Shown: piece after piece, positions 1 to 12,211 of the stretch
Position numbering within the stretch: the stretch's first letter is position 1
Layout: every line of letters begins with the position of its first letter
Origin: Beta vulgaris subsp. vulgaris
Taxonomy: Eukaryota > Streptophyta > Magnoliopsida > Caryophyllales > Amaranthaceae
Assembly (NCBI RefSeq): GCF_026745355.1
Contig: NC_079209.1
Location: 16,180,301-16,244,300 of the forward strand
Direction of reading: 5' to 3'
DNA length: 64,000 nt
Made by a program: the position numbers and the translations under genes
Notes under the pieces: generated by a model
What the model saw: the letters and a program-made list of their open reading frames with translations, nothing else
What the model was told of the DNA's origin: nothing
Database searches by the model: none

Positions 1-1880
1 GTCAAAAAGTAAACCCAACTCATCCTTGTATAATCATCAGTGAACAATAGAAAATAACGACTACCATTCAATGACTCCGTTCTCATCGCCCACACAAGTC
101 TGCATGAACTAACTCAAGACATTCAGTTGCTCTTCGGGACTTCCCAACGGGAAAAGGCTTTTTACCGTGTTTCCCTAAGACACACCCTTCACAGAACTCA
201 AGTTTATTGATGTGTGTGCCTAAAACCATCTCTTTTGACTCAATAATTTCAACCCATTAAGGTGTAAGTGACCATAACGCAAATGCCATAGGTCAGAGTC
301 ACTACCACCTTTAACAATAAGAGCCTTGTCTTCTACAATGGATACATCAAGTGGGAACATTCTGTTTTTGGTCATACTAACACTAACAAGATTAAGACCC
401 GATTTCTTATCTCTAATAACACACTGACCAGCATCAAACACAACTACCAATCCATCATTCATCAATTGTCCCACACTTAGCAAATTGTGAGCTAAACTAG
501 GTACAAAGAAAACATCATGCAATAATTTCTTTTTACCAGTGCTAGAACAGATAGCAATTGTACCTTTCCCATCGACTTGAACATTTTGTTATCACCAAGT
601 CGAACTTCGGATTTTTTGGAGACGTCCAAAGTCTCAAACAGGGAGCGAGAATTGGACATGTGGTTCGAGCATCCACTGTCAATGAACCATAAATTCTGAT
701 CACTGGTGTGATCGGGATAATGTGCCATGAACAACATCTCTGAGGTATCATCAGTCTCGACCAAATTGGCTTTAGTGCTTTCATCTTTCGCTTTGACCAA
801 CATTCTGCTTCTTTGTGGCCAAATTTTTTGCAATAATGACACTGAATGGAGCTTTTCTGGTTAAGTGGCTTGCTCCTGTGATCGACCGCGACCGCGACCT
901 CGACCACCAGTACGACCACCGCGTCCTCTGCCACGATAGCCACCTCGGCTATTTCCTCTACTAGAGGCTTCCTCTTTCACCTGGAATGCCTTTTCTTCAG
1001 TAACTCCTTGCGTAACTCCTTGTTTTCTGTTCATCGCTCTTCATGATTTTGTAACGAGCTCATCAATTCAGCAAAGGAATAAGTAGAGAGATCATGGGAT
1101 TCCTCAATTGCAGGAACAATAAGGTCAAATCGAGTATTAAGAGTTCTCAATATCTTTTTAACCACAGTTTGATCAGTGATTGTCTCTCCATAAGATCTCA
1201 TTCTATTGACAATAGAACTAGCCCTAGATAGATAGTCTTGCACAGTTTCTTTGGTATCCATACTCAAAGTTTCAAAATCAGAACGAAGAGATTGGAGTTT
1301 TACTTCAATTACCTTCGTCGAGCCCTGAAATTCAGTTTTCAGAGTTTGCCAAGCCATCTTAGACGTGGTTGCAGAGGCAATCCGAGAAAAGGAGAGTCAC
1401 TGACTGATTGTTGAAGAAAAAATAAGGCTTTGGCATCCTTTTTCTTATTTTCCTTCAATTTTGATGCATCTTTGTCTTTATCATCATACCCATCTTCAAT
1501 GAATTCCCATAGCTCCTGAGATTGGAAGAGGGTCTTCATTTTAATAGACCAAAACTCATACTTATCCCATCAAAAATGGGAATTAATGGTTGAGAAGTGG
1601 TGATATTCCATTAGCCATGGATTCACACAGAAAAAGAGGATTTTTGAAGATGGTAGAAGCTCTCACTGTGTTTCACTCAAGAAGAAGAAAGAAACAAGGC
1701 TGCGCTGCTCTTGTTTCACGAACCCACTGGACTTTTCTCTCTTTTTTTTTTGTTTTTTTTTTTTTTTTGCTTAAAAAAAGATCTAACCTGGATATTTTTA
1801 TTAATTGAAAGAGAAACTAAAGCTGCAGTGCTGTAGTGTCGTGGCACTCTCTCAAAAAATAAAAAAGCTGCTGATACCAA
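1..1880 (-). pseudogene. Decayed Ty1/copia gag-pol, 5' half (runs off left edge)
   Basis: Read leftwards, this is the start of a copia polyprotein. A UBN2-type gag segment lies at 1539-1031 (SMDTKETVQDYLSRAS, AIEESHDLS). A CCHC zinc knuckle (CHYCKKFGHKEAEC) follows near 870-800. The aspartic protease motif WFIDSGCSNHM is near 690-650 and the GAG pre-integrase stretch (LWHLRYGHL) near 290-230. Integrase N-terminal CEGC sequence reaches the left edge. These pieces lie in different frames with breaks near 1390, 1030, 800 and 515, and a stop follows the pre-integrase segment. The copy cannot encode a polyprotein. RT and RNase H lie outside the window. Class is certain; lineage within copia is not resolved. 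Confidence 0.9.
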
Positions 1881-1881
1881 G

Positions 1882-2144
1882 ATAGAATTATATAAGGGAA
1901 AGTAGACTTTCTTGCATATAATTAATCAAAAGAAAGAAGCCTTATATAAGGCAAAGTACAAACTGTTTCTAAGATAATGAAAAGAAAGTGGGATAGAAAA
2001 TGGCCCACGTTTAACAATACTGCTAACAATTAGGAAATGAAACTTATGCTAAGAATCCTAAGAATGCCCACTAACTAATAATACTAAATTAAAGGAAAGT
2101 CAAACAACTATCTTTGAATCATTACTTCCACTAATTATCCAACA
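1882..2144 (-). repeat. 5' LTR of the decayed copia element
   Basis: On the minus strand the sequence opens TGTTGGATAATTAGTGG and ends next to a primer-binding-like site (TTGGTATCAGCAGC, 1880-1867) that resembles the initiator-Met tRNA site TGGTATCAGAGC. A palindromic TATA motif (CTTATATAAG) sits at 1941-1950. The right edge at 2144 is well supported by the terminal TG; the inner edge is accurate to a few bases. The partner LTR would be left of the window, so the 5-bp target duplication cannot be tested; the right flank is CATAG. Confidence 0.75.
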
Positions 2145-2149
2145 CATAG

Positions 2150-2920
2150 TGTCTATATTAAGGACACAACTTGGTGTATATTAAGGACACAACTTGGTGG
2201 GAATATGAAGCTCCAAGCTCTACTAGCTGGGCTTGGAAGATGATTTGTTGAGTGAAAAACAAATTCAAATCTGCCTACCATAACAATGCTTGGCTTGATG
2301 GTATTAAAATGTATTCCATTAAAGAAGGGTACAAGTGGCTCAGAGGTAACATGAAGGGTGTTAGGTGGCATTATTGGGTCAGGAACTCATTTAATATCCC
2401 TAAGCATTCTTTTATTTCTTGGCTTACTGCTTTTGATAAACTTAGAACAAGAGAAAGACTTAGTATGGCAGGGATAATTTGCTCTTAATATGTTGGCTGT
2501 CTTCTGTGCACTCAAGGTAGTGACTCATTGTAGTGCTCAGGAAAGTCTTTATGTGCATTGGGGGAAATGGGGTAGGAAATTTAGTAATCAATGTCAACAA
2601 CAGGTGGCTTATGCGTGCTTGGCAGCCACGGTTTGTGGAATGATGCTATGTTGAGACCTTGTATGGTGAGTAAGCAGATTCAGATTGATATTTGTATAAG
2701 GGGTAAGAAAAACTTTGTACTAGATGGAGAGATAAAGAGAGACATGTTTGCTGCTCTTATGGCTCAAGTGTTTTAAGCTTTTGTGCCTTTGTTTTCTGGT
2801 GCTTGTGGGTTTGTATCTGTGTGTTGTTGGGTTGTCTTTTTTTGTTGTTTTGTTGTTGGTGGTTGTAAGTTGTTGATAAGGTGTAATTCTTGTTGGTTCT
2901 TTCATACTATTTGGTAATAT
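2150..2920 (+). pseudogene. LINE ORF2 3' end (zf-RVT region)
   Basis: The plus strand encodes pieces typical of the end of plant LINE ORF2: a tract with AYHNNAWLDGI followed by the zf-RVT-like region FNIPKHSFISWLTAFDKLRTRERL (2390-2465), then a decayed C-terminal tail (2591-2776) and an AT-rich 3' end near 2920. Stops occur inside (for example before VKNKFKS and after AGIICS). The reverse transcriptase core is absent, so it is a 5'-truncated copy. A 23-25 bp tandem duplication (TATTAAGGACACAACTTGG twice) marks its start at 2150-2199. Bases 2195-2337 recur at about 96% identity at 26828-26970. Confidence 0.8.
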
Positions 2921-3059
2921 AATTACTTACATATTTACCCATAAAAAGGGCATCTTGTGATTTTTTATTCAAAATTGAGCGGTATATGATGAATTATGAA
3001 ACTTAGAAGGATATATGGTGCAAAAAAAATTATCATAGATATATGATGAAAACCTATCG

Positions 3060-3112
3060 TAAAAATGATAACGATGACAATAATAAAATAATAATAATAA
3101 AAAAACAACAAA

Positions 3113-3174
<62 letters not shown>

Positions 3175-3258
3175 TAACAATAAAAATATATAATAACAAT
3201 TATAATTATAACAACAATAATAATATCAATAGCAATAATAATAATAATTATAATAATA

Positions 3259-3321
<63 letters not shown>

Positions 3322-3429
3322 GTAACAATAATAATAATAACAAAAATTAACAATAATAACAATAATAATGATAATAATGATAATAACAATAATAATAGTA
3401 GTAGTAGTAATATAATAGTAATAATAATA

Positions 3430-3473
<44 letters not shown>

Positions 3474-3530
3474 TAATGATAACAATAACAATAACAATAA
3501 TAATAATAATAATGATCTTAATCTTAATAA
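3060..3530. repeat. (TAA)n microsatellite, imperfect
   Basis: About 470 bp of ATA/TAA triplets with scattered CAA, GTA and GAT variants. The long poly-Leu/Ile reading frames here come only from the repeat and are not genes. Confidence 0.95.
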
Positions 3531-3559
3531 TAAATACATAAAACAGGAACTTTTCGAGA

Positions 3560-4190
3560 GCATAGAGAGCTCCTCAAGATTTCGAGGTCACAGAGCACGC
3601 CACATAGGATTGTCATGTCATTAATTCTTCTTTTCATCTTTCAAAAAAATAGAGTTTTACATACATGTAAATACGTATAAGTAGCTTTCGATAAGGGAAT
3701 ATTAGAATTTGGTTTTGAATAAAAAACCTTAACTACTATATTATATAAATTGTATATAACTTTTGCTACTTAATTCAAAATTTTATAATTTTTGCACTAT
3801 TGTAGAGCACTCAAAGTATGCTTCAAACGAAGATCAATTTACAATTTAGTTTTACAGCTTATTAAAAAATATTATTTTCAAAATATTAGTGTAGCAGACC
3901 TGTTTTTCAAAAACTTTACTAAAATGATAATTATATTCCTTAAGTTAATTATGCATTTAATTTTAATATTTTAATTTGATTTAGAATATGATTTTTATTT
4001 GGGTGTTGTAGTATATTTATTAATTAAATCTTATGGAGTTATTATTATTATAAATTTTTGGTTTTAGTTTTCTAAATATTTATTGAGTAGTATTTACCCA
4101 AAATAAGAAAAAATCGAATTGTTGCGTTTTATTAATTTGGGTCGGTTCATATTCCATTGTTAGCCTTGTCAGTTTAGTGAGAAACAAAAA
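3560..4190. other. AT-rich intergenic stretch with a dispersed repeat
   Basis: No gene seen. Bases 3690-3870 (ATATTATATAAATTGTATATAACTTTTGC and on through GAGCACTCAAAGTATGC) resemble 12060-12205 in order and sequence, so this is part of an old dispersed repeat. 14380-14420 carries a fainter match. Confidence 0.5.
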
Positions 4191-4700
4191 CCACCCCTTA
4201 GCTTTTTCTTTCTCCTTCTAGAGTCTTTTAATCCCCAACTCATCACTCTATCTCGTGAAAACCCAAACCAAAACCCCGTGAAACCCAAAACTCCAATCAA
4301 TCCTCTCTCTCTCCCGCGCATCTTCCCTGTTTCAGTTCGTTGGAATTCCCCTTCCCCCTTGCTGCTCGTCGGAGCTTTCTCTTCCCTAGTCCGTGCTGCA
4401 GTGGTTCGCGGTTTCTCTCTCTTCGTTCACCTTGCTGCTGGTTGTTTTATTCTCCCTCCTCCCTTTCGTATTGTTGTTTTCGGCGCTGCTGTGGGGTGGT
4501 GTTGCGCCACCACCGCGCACCGCCACTGCTACTGCTAGCCTTCCTTCTCTCTTTTCGTTTTGTTGTGTTGCTGCGCTGCCACCATCGTGGCGTTGGACTT
4601 GCCACGCGAGCTGGTCGAGTTTCTCCCTTGACGGTACTAACCCTTTCACTCTCTTCCTTGAATTGAGATTATCCTATTTACAGTTGGTATATGATTAGTG
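4191..4700 (+). other. C/T-rich leader-like segment, no supported gene
   Basis: A pyrimidine-rich, comparatively GC-rich island in AT-rich surroundings. It looks like an untranslated leader (CTCTCTCTC tracts, then a possible splice donor context GACGGTACTAACC near 4631). Short frames overlap on both strands but show no recognisable domain. It could be the 5' leader of a lost gene or part of a retrotransposon. I call no product. Confidence 0.35.
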
Positions 4701-5036
4701 TATTATGTATGGATTAATGGTTGATTTGTGATATTGTTAGATGTTTGTAATTGTTGGTAAAAACCCAAATTGATGTCACCCTTTGGGTAACGAGATAATC
4801 TTGATTGATAGTTTGTTAGCTTTGAAATTTAATTCAAGTTATGAGTAATTGATTCGGTTTAATGAATTGTCAAATCAATGTGATTATTGGTTGATTTGTT
4901 GAGATTTTCATCTAGATTAGTAGGATGATTTACATTAAGAGTAATAAGAAATGATCAATGATATTGCTTGGATTGGTTTATTTGATTAGTTAATTATTGA
5001 GAAAGGACAATTGATATTAGTTAATATTATTAGAGT
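4701..5036. other. AT-rich unassigned sequence, left of solo LTR
   Basis: No coding or known repeat signature. Removing the solo LTR and one target copy makes this continuous with 6478-7826, which has the same TTAG/GTTAG-rich character. Both were probably one block before the insertion. Confidence 0.5.
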
Positions 5037-5041
5037 GGAAG

Positions 5042-6472
5042 TGATGAGTCATATTAATATAGGTATTTCATGATGCATTTAGGTTGCATTTTAGGATCAT
5101 TTAGTTGCATTCTTAGCCAATAATTGCATATAGTTACTTAAGTTGAGAAGATATCACTCTTATGTGTGTTTTCGGTGTTTTTGATAGTTTTCAGGTATTG
5201 AGAACACAATTGGAGTATCATTGGACAAGCTTAAGTATGAGAAGCATCTAGGAAGGAGCTAAGTCAAATGAGGAGTCCAAAGGGCATCTTCGAGTTGGAT
5301 TGCAACCCAAACATAGCGGAAACATATTAAAAGAAGTATGTAAATTGAGTTATGTGCACTATTTTGATCATAAATCACTATCCAGAGATCGGAATTTAGT
5401 GATTCCAGTGGTGTTGGAAACTAGACTTGAAGAGCTTTCCAACGGCATATTACACGCCCCGATACGACTTCTAGTTTGCGAGATATGGTCTTTACAAGTT
5501 GACGCTGTTTTGCAGGCCGAAAACCCGCGGCCGCGCGGGTTATTCCGTGTTTCCTAGTCGAATAAGGCTTTATCTTTTGACGAATTAGACTCTATTTCTC
5601 TAGTTGTTTTAGGAAATAGAAAGGTAAAAAGACTCAAGGGAATATTATTATTTCCTATCTTATTTTCTATTTTGTTTTTTCCATCATTAATTCATTGGAG
5701 ATTAGAACTCTTTTTCTCTCAATTAGTCAAACCCTAGTTTTGCTTTTTCCCCAATTTACATTGAATTTTCAATAGAAGCTTTGATTTTTTGCAAGATTGG
5801 TTCTACAATTGGTATTATTTCTTTTCTCTTCTTATTCCTATTAAATCCTTTATTATTAATTCATGTTTGCTTATTTAATTATGAATATGTTTTCCCCAAT
5901 TATGATTGAGTAGTCTATTTCTAGGGTTTAGGGGGATCCATGATCAATTAGGAAGGGATGTTTATTAAAGTTTTGATTTTTATTGATGCATGTTGATTCC
6001 TATTGGATGTGTTTATGTCTATTCAATCCAATTTGGCCAGATTTGATTGTTATAGTGTTGCAATATTAGGTTATGCGCCGAGAGGTATAAACTTGATATT
6101 AAGGCTATTCACTAGGTAGAGTTGGTATTAATAAATTGAGAGAGCCTGTTAATACCGTTCTATGGTTGATTTAGACTTGAGAGAGCGAATCAACCTATTT
6201 AACTGCATTATTAGTTGTTGATTTTTGTGTTTCATCCCGAAATATTGATCATTGGTGACCTAGGCCCTAGACTTTTTATTATTGATACTTGATATAGTTA
6301 TAGTCTAGTTTAGTATAATTACTCACAAACACTCGTTCCTATACTCTAGATTTGACTGACAATTAGGAAAAGAACACTGTTTCTCTGTGGATTCGACACT
6401 AATTCCCTAACTACTATTTGTTAGAGGACTTTAGGATTACTTTTGATAAGGTGATACGACTTTAGCCTGTCA
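5042..6472 (+). repeat. Solo LTR of a Ty3/gypsy-type element
   Basis: 1431 bp beginning TGATGAGTCATATT and ending GACTTTAGCCTGTCA, flanked on both sides by the 5-bp duplication GGAAG (5037-5041 and 6473-6477). The interior has features common in plant gypsy LTRs: a TTTCTCTGTGGATTCGAC segment close to the 3' end and GAAACTAGACTTGAAGAGC in the middle. No internal coding region or partner LTR exists, so it is a solo LTR formed by recombination. The 85-residue frame at 5300-5557 has no recognisable domain. Confidence 0.8.
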
Positions 6473-6477
6473 GGAAG

Positions 6478-7826
6478 CATGGATTGAGTTAGTTTTATAT
6501 AAGAAAGTTAGATGAAAAATACTTGAATTAGTTAACAAGTAAAGAATTGAAAGGGTATGAGTTAGTTAGAGGTGATTTATCTTTCTTGATTCTAATATTC
6601 AAAGGAAGAAGTTAAACCTTAAATCGTATTCATGATATCAACTAGAGTAGTGGTTTGGGTTCGTTGTTACTTATAAGCAATGAGTATTGCAGTCAATAAG
6701 TTAAGTTATACAAGTATATGTTGAATAGTTAAGAACTGTTTACCTAAACTTTAAAAATGGATCGATTGTGTCAGTTTAGTTAACTAAAGAAAAGAAAAAG
6801 GATTAGTTAAGTGTTGATAATATCAAGATTGTTAGAAGTAAACTGTATTGCAAGGCCCATCTACTAATATAACCGAGTTAATGTGATGAGGGAATACTCT
6901 ATAAACGACTTACTATAGTAAACTTAGAACACTATTTAGAGTTCCTACAAAGGGATTAAGATGTTTATTTCTTTTAATAATAGTTACTTAATAAAGCTAG
7001 TAGTTCAGTAAAAAGTAAACTATTCATATGTTGGTTATAAAGTAAGATATTACTCATTTCTTCATTAATTATTAAGAGTTGAGTTAATCAAAGTTAACTG
7101 AAAGATATTCAATTTTATTGAATTTTAAGTAAATGATGTGATTTTGTTGGAGTTGGGAATAGTTCTAAAATAATTTACCAATTTTAATGGAATGGAGAGT
7201 ATTGAAGTTAGCTTACCTAGTAATGTTTCAAGGATGCGTTTTATAAAGAATTTCCGTTTAATAACTATAGATGGAGTAAAGTAATAAAGTCGGATTATCA
7301 AATTAGTATCTACTAGTTTATATTAGTACTTGAGTTCAACTACATAGTAAATATAAGTTGTGAAATACCTTAAAGAGGCCTCGAATATATGTTTGAGTAG
7401 TACTCTTAAGGACATGAGTTGGACTTGGCTTATGTCATTATGATTACACTATTGTGAGTGGATTCATCGTTGATTTTGTAATTAGAATTCAGCTAATAGT
7501 AACTACTTCATATCAATATTGTCTTAAGAACCTCAAGTTGGGATGTATAAGTTAACTCTCCTTAGTTAATTCTAAGCGAGAGACTTATTGTAATTGTTGA
7601 TGGTGCTTGATGACAATTGTTATCATTATTGAGTTAAATGTCGATTAATAACCATGAGATATAAAAGAGTATAAAATAAGTATAAACGAGAACATGAGCT
7701 ATGTGCTTGTGAATAGTAACTCTCGTGTATAAATTATTGTGGTTTATAAGTTCCATAATTAAAACTGAGTTAAACCTAGTTGCATATTTACGTTGAACCT
7801 GAAATTCGTAACAAAGCACGATGTCA
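6478..7826. other. AT-rich unassigned sequence
   Basis: About 1.35 kb with many AGTTAG/TTAGTT runs and no credible reading frame. It is the right half of the block that the solo LTR interrupted. It may be an old LTR or retrotransposon interior, but nothing diagnostic is visible. Confidence 0.45.
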
Positions 7827-9514
7827 TGTGATTATAGTTTCCTAGAGTGAAGTCTTCTAGTATGATTGGTTATGCAACAATTGTCTTTAATTACTAAAGC
7901 CATCGGATGAGTTCCAAAAATGACATGATTGAGTTATGAACAAAAATGGAAGGAATCTAAAAGGGGAAAGTAGCCTCGTCCGAGTCGACAGATGAGGTGA
8001 CACGAACAGTGCCCCATGGACTGTGAACCTTGGGGGCCCCACAGGAAAACCTGCCCATTACTCTGTGGGGCGAAAATCGGGCGTTACATCAGGTTCTGGA
8101 AACCTTTGGATGGCTGATGAAATCAGCGAAAAAACGTACTCCGGACTAGGCGCGGTTATTGGCCAAAAGTAAAGCGAATGGTTGGGTGATGACCCCCACT
8201 GTTGGAGTGTAAGCTTTGTCTCCTCCGTCGCGTTCTCTTTCCCCCTGGTTAAAAGAAAGTTATATCGATATTGAATTCCCGGAAAGGAATTTTATCTTGG
8301 TAACTTGTTTAGATATTGAATTCCCGATAAGGAATCATATCAGGTAAGTAATGAATGTTTATTCAGTATATGAATATGAATATCAATATTAGTTTCCTGA
8401 TAAGGAGGCATATCATGGTAACTGATACTAATGTTGGATTCCCTATAAGGAATCGTATCTTGTTATGTGGATTTCCAATAAGGAATCGTTATAGTGAAAG
8501 TTGTTATGATATTTATTGGCTGATAAGAGGTTGTTTATAAAATAAAAGAAAGTGATTATATTGATAGAGTATAAAAGCATAAGTTTGGATTCGAATAAGA
8601 AATCAATTAAGGGAAGTAAAGTATATTGCTTATATTAAAGTTTGTGACCTCAAATTCCTATTATGGAATCGTTGTAAGTTGAAAGGTCGACTAAATGGGA
8701 ATATAAAAAGATGTCAGTGTTTAGAGTCAACTTATTGTGTTTGTTATCATGTGATTGATGATGTATTATGAAACGTGGGAACTGGAAATATAATATGTAT
8801 GTTCAACAAGAATATTGCTACTAAGCATGCTATGATTGGTATGATTGTTGAACTCATGTTGATTGCGTGAGAGTCGTTTTCAAGTAAAAACCACCAAAGC
8901 ATGTGTTACTCTTGTTTACGGGTTAATACTCAGCTTTGCTAATGTGTGTATGTTGTTTTGTCATTTCTGTGGCTTGTCACTTGGTGGATGGCGGTATATT
9001 AAATGTTTCAAGTTGAAGTCGTGAGTTAATCTTCTGCAAGTTGAAGCTGATACGATATGGTGTAGTATTATAATTGTTGTTATTGAAGTGAAGACGCTCC
9101 ACTTGTAATGGTTAATTGTTTATTTTCTAGATATTTTTCCCTATTTAAGAATCGTTAGCTAGTGCTCCTGATTCTCTGTTGGTTGTTGCTCCGCGAAAAC
9201 ATTGAGGTTGTTGAACTTGGAGTATTTTATTTATTGATATTGCAATCATGTTTAAGATTATTTGTCGATTTAGCGTTGTCCTATTTTCAAAGGAAACTCA
9301 GCCGGATTTTCTGTAGAAATGTATGAGAATAAAGTTTGAGAATCAGAGCGTTGTTGTAGCAACTAATCAATTCGAATAGAATTGGGAACTGAGTCCCACA
9401 CTCTTCGATGTAGTTCGGTGAGTGTGATGGTAATAGTCCAAGTTATCTCGACTAGAGTCTCTTCCGCTGTGCTTAATCCCTTGCAAGGTGGTCGAGGAAA
9501 TTAGCGCTGTTAGA
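7827..9514 (+). repeat. Left LTR of an interior-deleted gypsy element
   Basis: About 1.69 kb that aligns throughout with 10080-11778. Both copies share the GC-rich block with GCCCCATGGACTGTGAACC, the runs of GAATTCCCGATAAGGAATC variants, and the end block GTCTCTTCCGCTGTGC. The 3' end (GCTGTTAGA) lies 2 bp before the primer site. The left edge is diverged (TGTGATTATAG versus TGTAACAGACTTGG in the right copy), so it is approximate. Confidence 0.8.
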
Positions 9515-10079
9515 AGTGGTATTAGAGCTTGATTGTTTTTGGATACGTTGTGATCTTCATATCATAGTGTAAGGGTTGAAAAATAGGTTTAATGAATTAA
9601 CTAAAGAGTTAGGTATAAATGAATCAAGCCGTATGAGTGTTTTCGCTTACGCGTGTAATATATGAATCCATTTATTTGAATGGGTATCAAGTGTGTGTAT
9701 ATTTGCTAATGCGTATATTATTATCTTGTTATGACTTGATTATTTACACTATTATTTATTTCGAATACGTATTTCGAGAAAACTTATATAATTTGCTAAA
9801 GTAAATGAATTTCAAACGAGATCTTTGCAAATGTGATGATTAAAATCCAATGCCAACAAGTTTGCCCCTTTTCCTCTTTGCTCCTTGATATTGCGAGTCA
9901 AGTCGAAGTAGAGATTTTCTTTGCTCCTTGACTTTGCGAATCAAGTTGAAGTAAAGAACCAAAGATGATGGTAAAATGGAGGTTGGACGCGTAATGTCTT
10001 ACGAGTTTGAGATTTTGGTTTTCTATAATATAAGTGTTTACAAGTTTCGGGGACGAAACTTTTGATAAGGGTGATAGTA
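9515..10079 (+). mobile_element. Residual interior of the gypsy element (PBS and PPT only)
   Basis: Only 565 bp lie between the LTRs. The left end has a primer-binding site TGGTATTAGAGCTT (9517-9530), close to the initiator-Met tRNA complement. The right end has GTTTCGGGGACGAAAC (10045-10060) and GATAAGGGTGATAG just before the LTR. A GTTTCGGGGACGAAAC-like block followed by a purine tract is typical of plant chromovirus (Tekay/Del-type) 3' untranslated regions. No gag or pol is present, so any movement would have needed proteins from another element. Lineage assignment is inference. Confidence 0.7.
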
Positions 10080-11778
10080 TGTAACAGACTTGGTTTTCTA
10101 GAGTGCAGTCTTCTAGTATGATTGGTTATGCAACAATTGTCTATAATTACTAAAGCCATCCTATTAAGTTATCATGATTAAGTTATGAACAAAAATGGAA
10201 GGAATCTAAAAGGGTTTGTAGCCTCGTCTGAGTCGACGGATGAGGTGACACGAACAGTGCCCCATGGACTGTGAACCTTGGGGGCCCCACAGGGAAACCT
10301 GCCCATTGCTCTGTGAGGCGATAATCGGGCGTTAAATTAGGTAATGTGAAACCATTGGATGGCTAATGAAATCAGCGGAAAAATGTGCTCCGGACAAGCC
10401 GCGGTTATTGGCCAAAAGTAAAGCGAATGGTTGGGTGACGACCCCCACTATCGGAGTGTAAGCTTTGTCTCCTCCGCCGCGTTCTCTTTCCCCCTGGTTA
10501 AAAGAAAGTTATCTCAAGTTGTGAAAGTTATATCGATATTGAATTCTCGATAAGGAATTGTATCTTGTTAACTTGTTTCGATATTGAATTCCCAATAAGG
10601 AATCATATCAAGTAAGTAATGAATGTTTATTCAGTATATGAATATGAATGTGGATATTAGTTTCCTGATAAGGAGGCATATCATGGTAAGTGATAATAAT
10701 GTTGGATTCCCAATAAGGAATCATATCTTGTTATGTGGATTCCCTGTAAGGAATTGAATCGTTACAGTGAAAGTTGTTATGATATTTATTGGTTGATAAG
10801 AGGTTGTTTATAGAATATAAGAAAGTGATTGATAGAGTATGAAAGCATAGGTTTGGATTCGGATAAGAAATCAATTAAAGGAAGTAAAGATATTGCTTAT
10901 ATCAAAGTTGGTGACCTCAAATTCTTATTATGGAATCGTTGTAAGTTGAAAGGTCGACTAAATGGGAATATAAAAACATGTTAGTCTTTAGAGTCACCTG
11001 ATTGTATTTTGTCATGTGATTGATGATGTATTATGCAACGTGGGAATAGGAAATATAATATGTATCTTCAACAAGAATATTGCTGCTAAGCATGCTATGA
11101 TTAGTATGATTATTGAACTTATGTTGATTGCGTGAGAGTCGTTTTCAAGTAAAAACCACCAAAGCATGTGTTACTCTTGTTTACGGGTTAATACTCACCT
11201 TTGCTGATGTGTATGTTGTTTTGTCATTTCTATGGCCTGTCACTCCGTGGGTGGCAGTATCTTAAATGTTTCAGGTCGAAGCCGTGAGTTGATCTTCTGC
11301 AAGTTGAAGCTGATACGAGATGGTGTAGTATTGTAATTGTTGTTATTGAAGTGAGCACGCTCCACTTGTAATGGTTAATTTTTTATTTTCTAGAATATTT
11401 TTCCCCATTTAAGAATCGCTAGCTAGTGTTCTTGATTCTCTGTTAGTTGTTGCTCCACGAAAACATTGAGGTTGTTGAACTTCGAGTATTTTATTTATTG
11501 ATATTGCAAACAGGTTTAAGATTATTTCTCGCTTTAGCATTGTCCTATTTTCAAAGGAAACTCTGCCGGATTTTCTATAGAAATTTATGAGAATAAAGTT
11601 TGGGAATTAGAGCGTTGTTGTAATAGTTAATCGATTTGAATAGAATTGGGAATTGAGTCCTAGACTCTACGATGTAGTTCGGTGAGCGTGATGGTAATAG
11701 TCCAGGTTATCTCGACTAGAGTCTCTTCCGCTGTGCTTAATCCCTTGCAAGCTGGTCGGGGAAATCCGGGCTGTTACA
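10080..11778 (+). repeat. Right LTR of the interior-deleted gypsy element
   Basis: 1699 bp from TGTAACAGACTTGG to GGGCTGTTACA, with a clear terminal inverted TGTAACA/TGTTACA pair. It is a slightly diverged copy of 7827-9514. The right flank is ATTAG and the left flank of the other LTR is TGTCA, so no 5-bp target duplication is visible; the element may be recombinant or its left end altered. Confidence 0.85.
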
Positions 11779-12209
11779 ATTAGTCTTTCTCAACTAAAAT
11801 GAAATTAGTGTCGAACATAATTCATTAAGAAACTTTCTTGTTACAAGAAAAATAAAATTCTAATGTCGATAAAATTGTATATATTTATTAGAAGATCAAA
11901 CAAATTAGAGTTAGAAATAATCTTAGAATATTATAGATAGCGTCACCTTAACATGCATACCATATGAATTATTTTAAAAAATAGAGTTCTGAATAGATAT
12001 AAATACATCCAAGGAGTTTTAGATGAATGAATAGTAGAGTTTAGTTTGGAATAATGCGTAAATTTATTATATTATGTAAATTGAATATAACTTTTGATAC
12101 ATAATTCGGAATTTGGAATACATTATAATTTTTATACCATTGAAAAGTGCTCGGTATGAGCTTTGAAATAAGATCTATTCACAGTATAGTTTTATAACTT
12201 ATGAGAATA
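11779..12209. other. AT-rich intergenic, holds dispersed repeat copy
   Basis: No gene. 12060-12205 matches 3690-3870 at low identity (GTAAATTGAATATAACTTTTG, AAAGTGCTCGGTATGAGC). Confidence 0.5.
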
Positions 12210-12211
12210 TA

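Noticed and set aside
3054..3563. 169-residue Leu/Ile-rich frame resembling a membrane protein
   Set aside because: Pure translation of a TAA/TTA microsatellite.
4278..4698. Overlapping Ser/Leu/Cys-rich frames of about 85-108 residues
   Set aside because: All three frames and the antisense are open because of the composition; no domain, so treated as leader-like noncoding sequence.
7827..11778. Tandem gene duplication at 7.8-11.8 kb
   Set aside because: The repeated 1.7-kb units have LTR ends, a primer site after the first and a purine tract before the second, so they are LTRs rather than genes.
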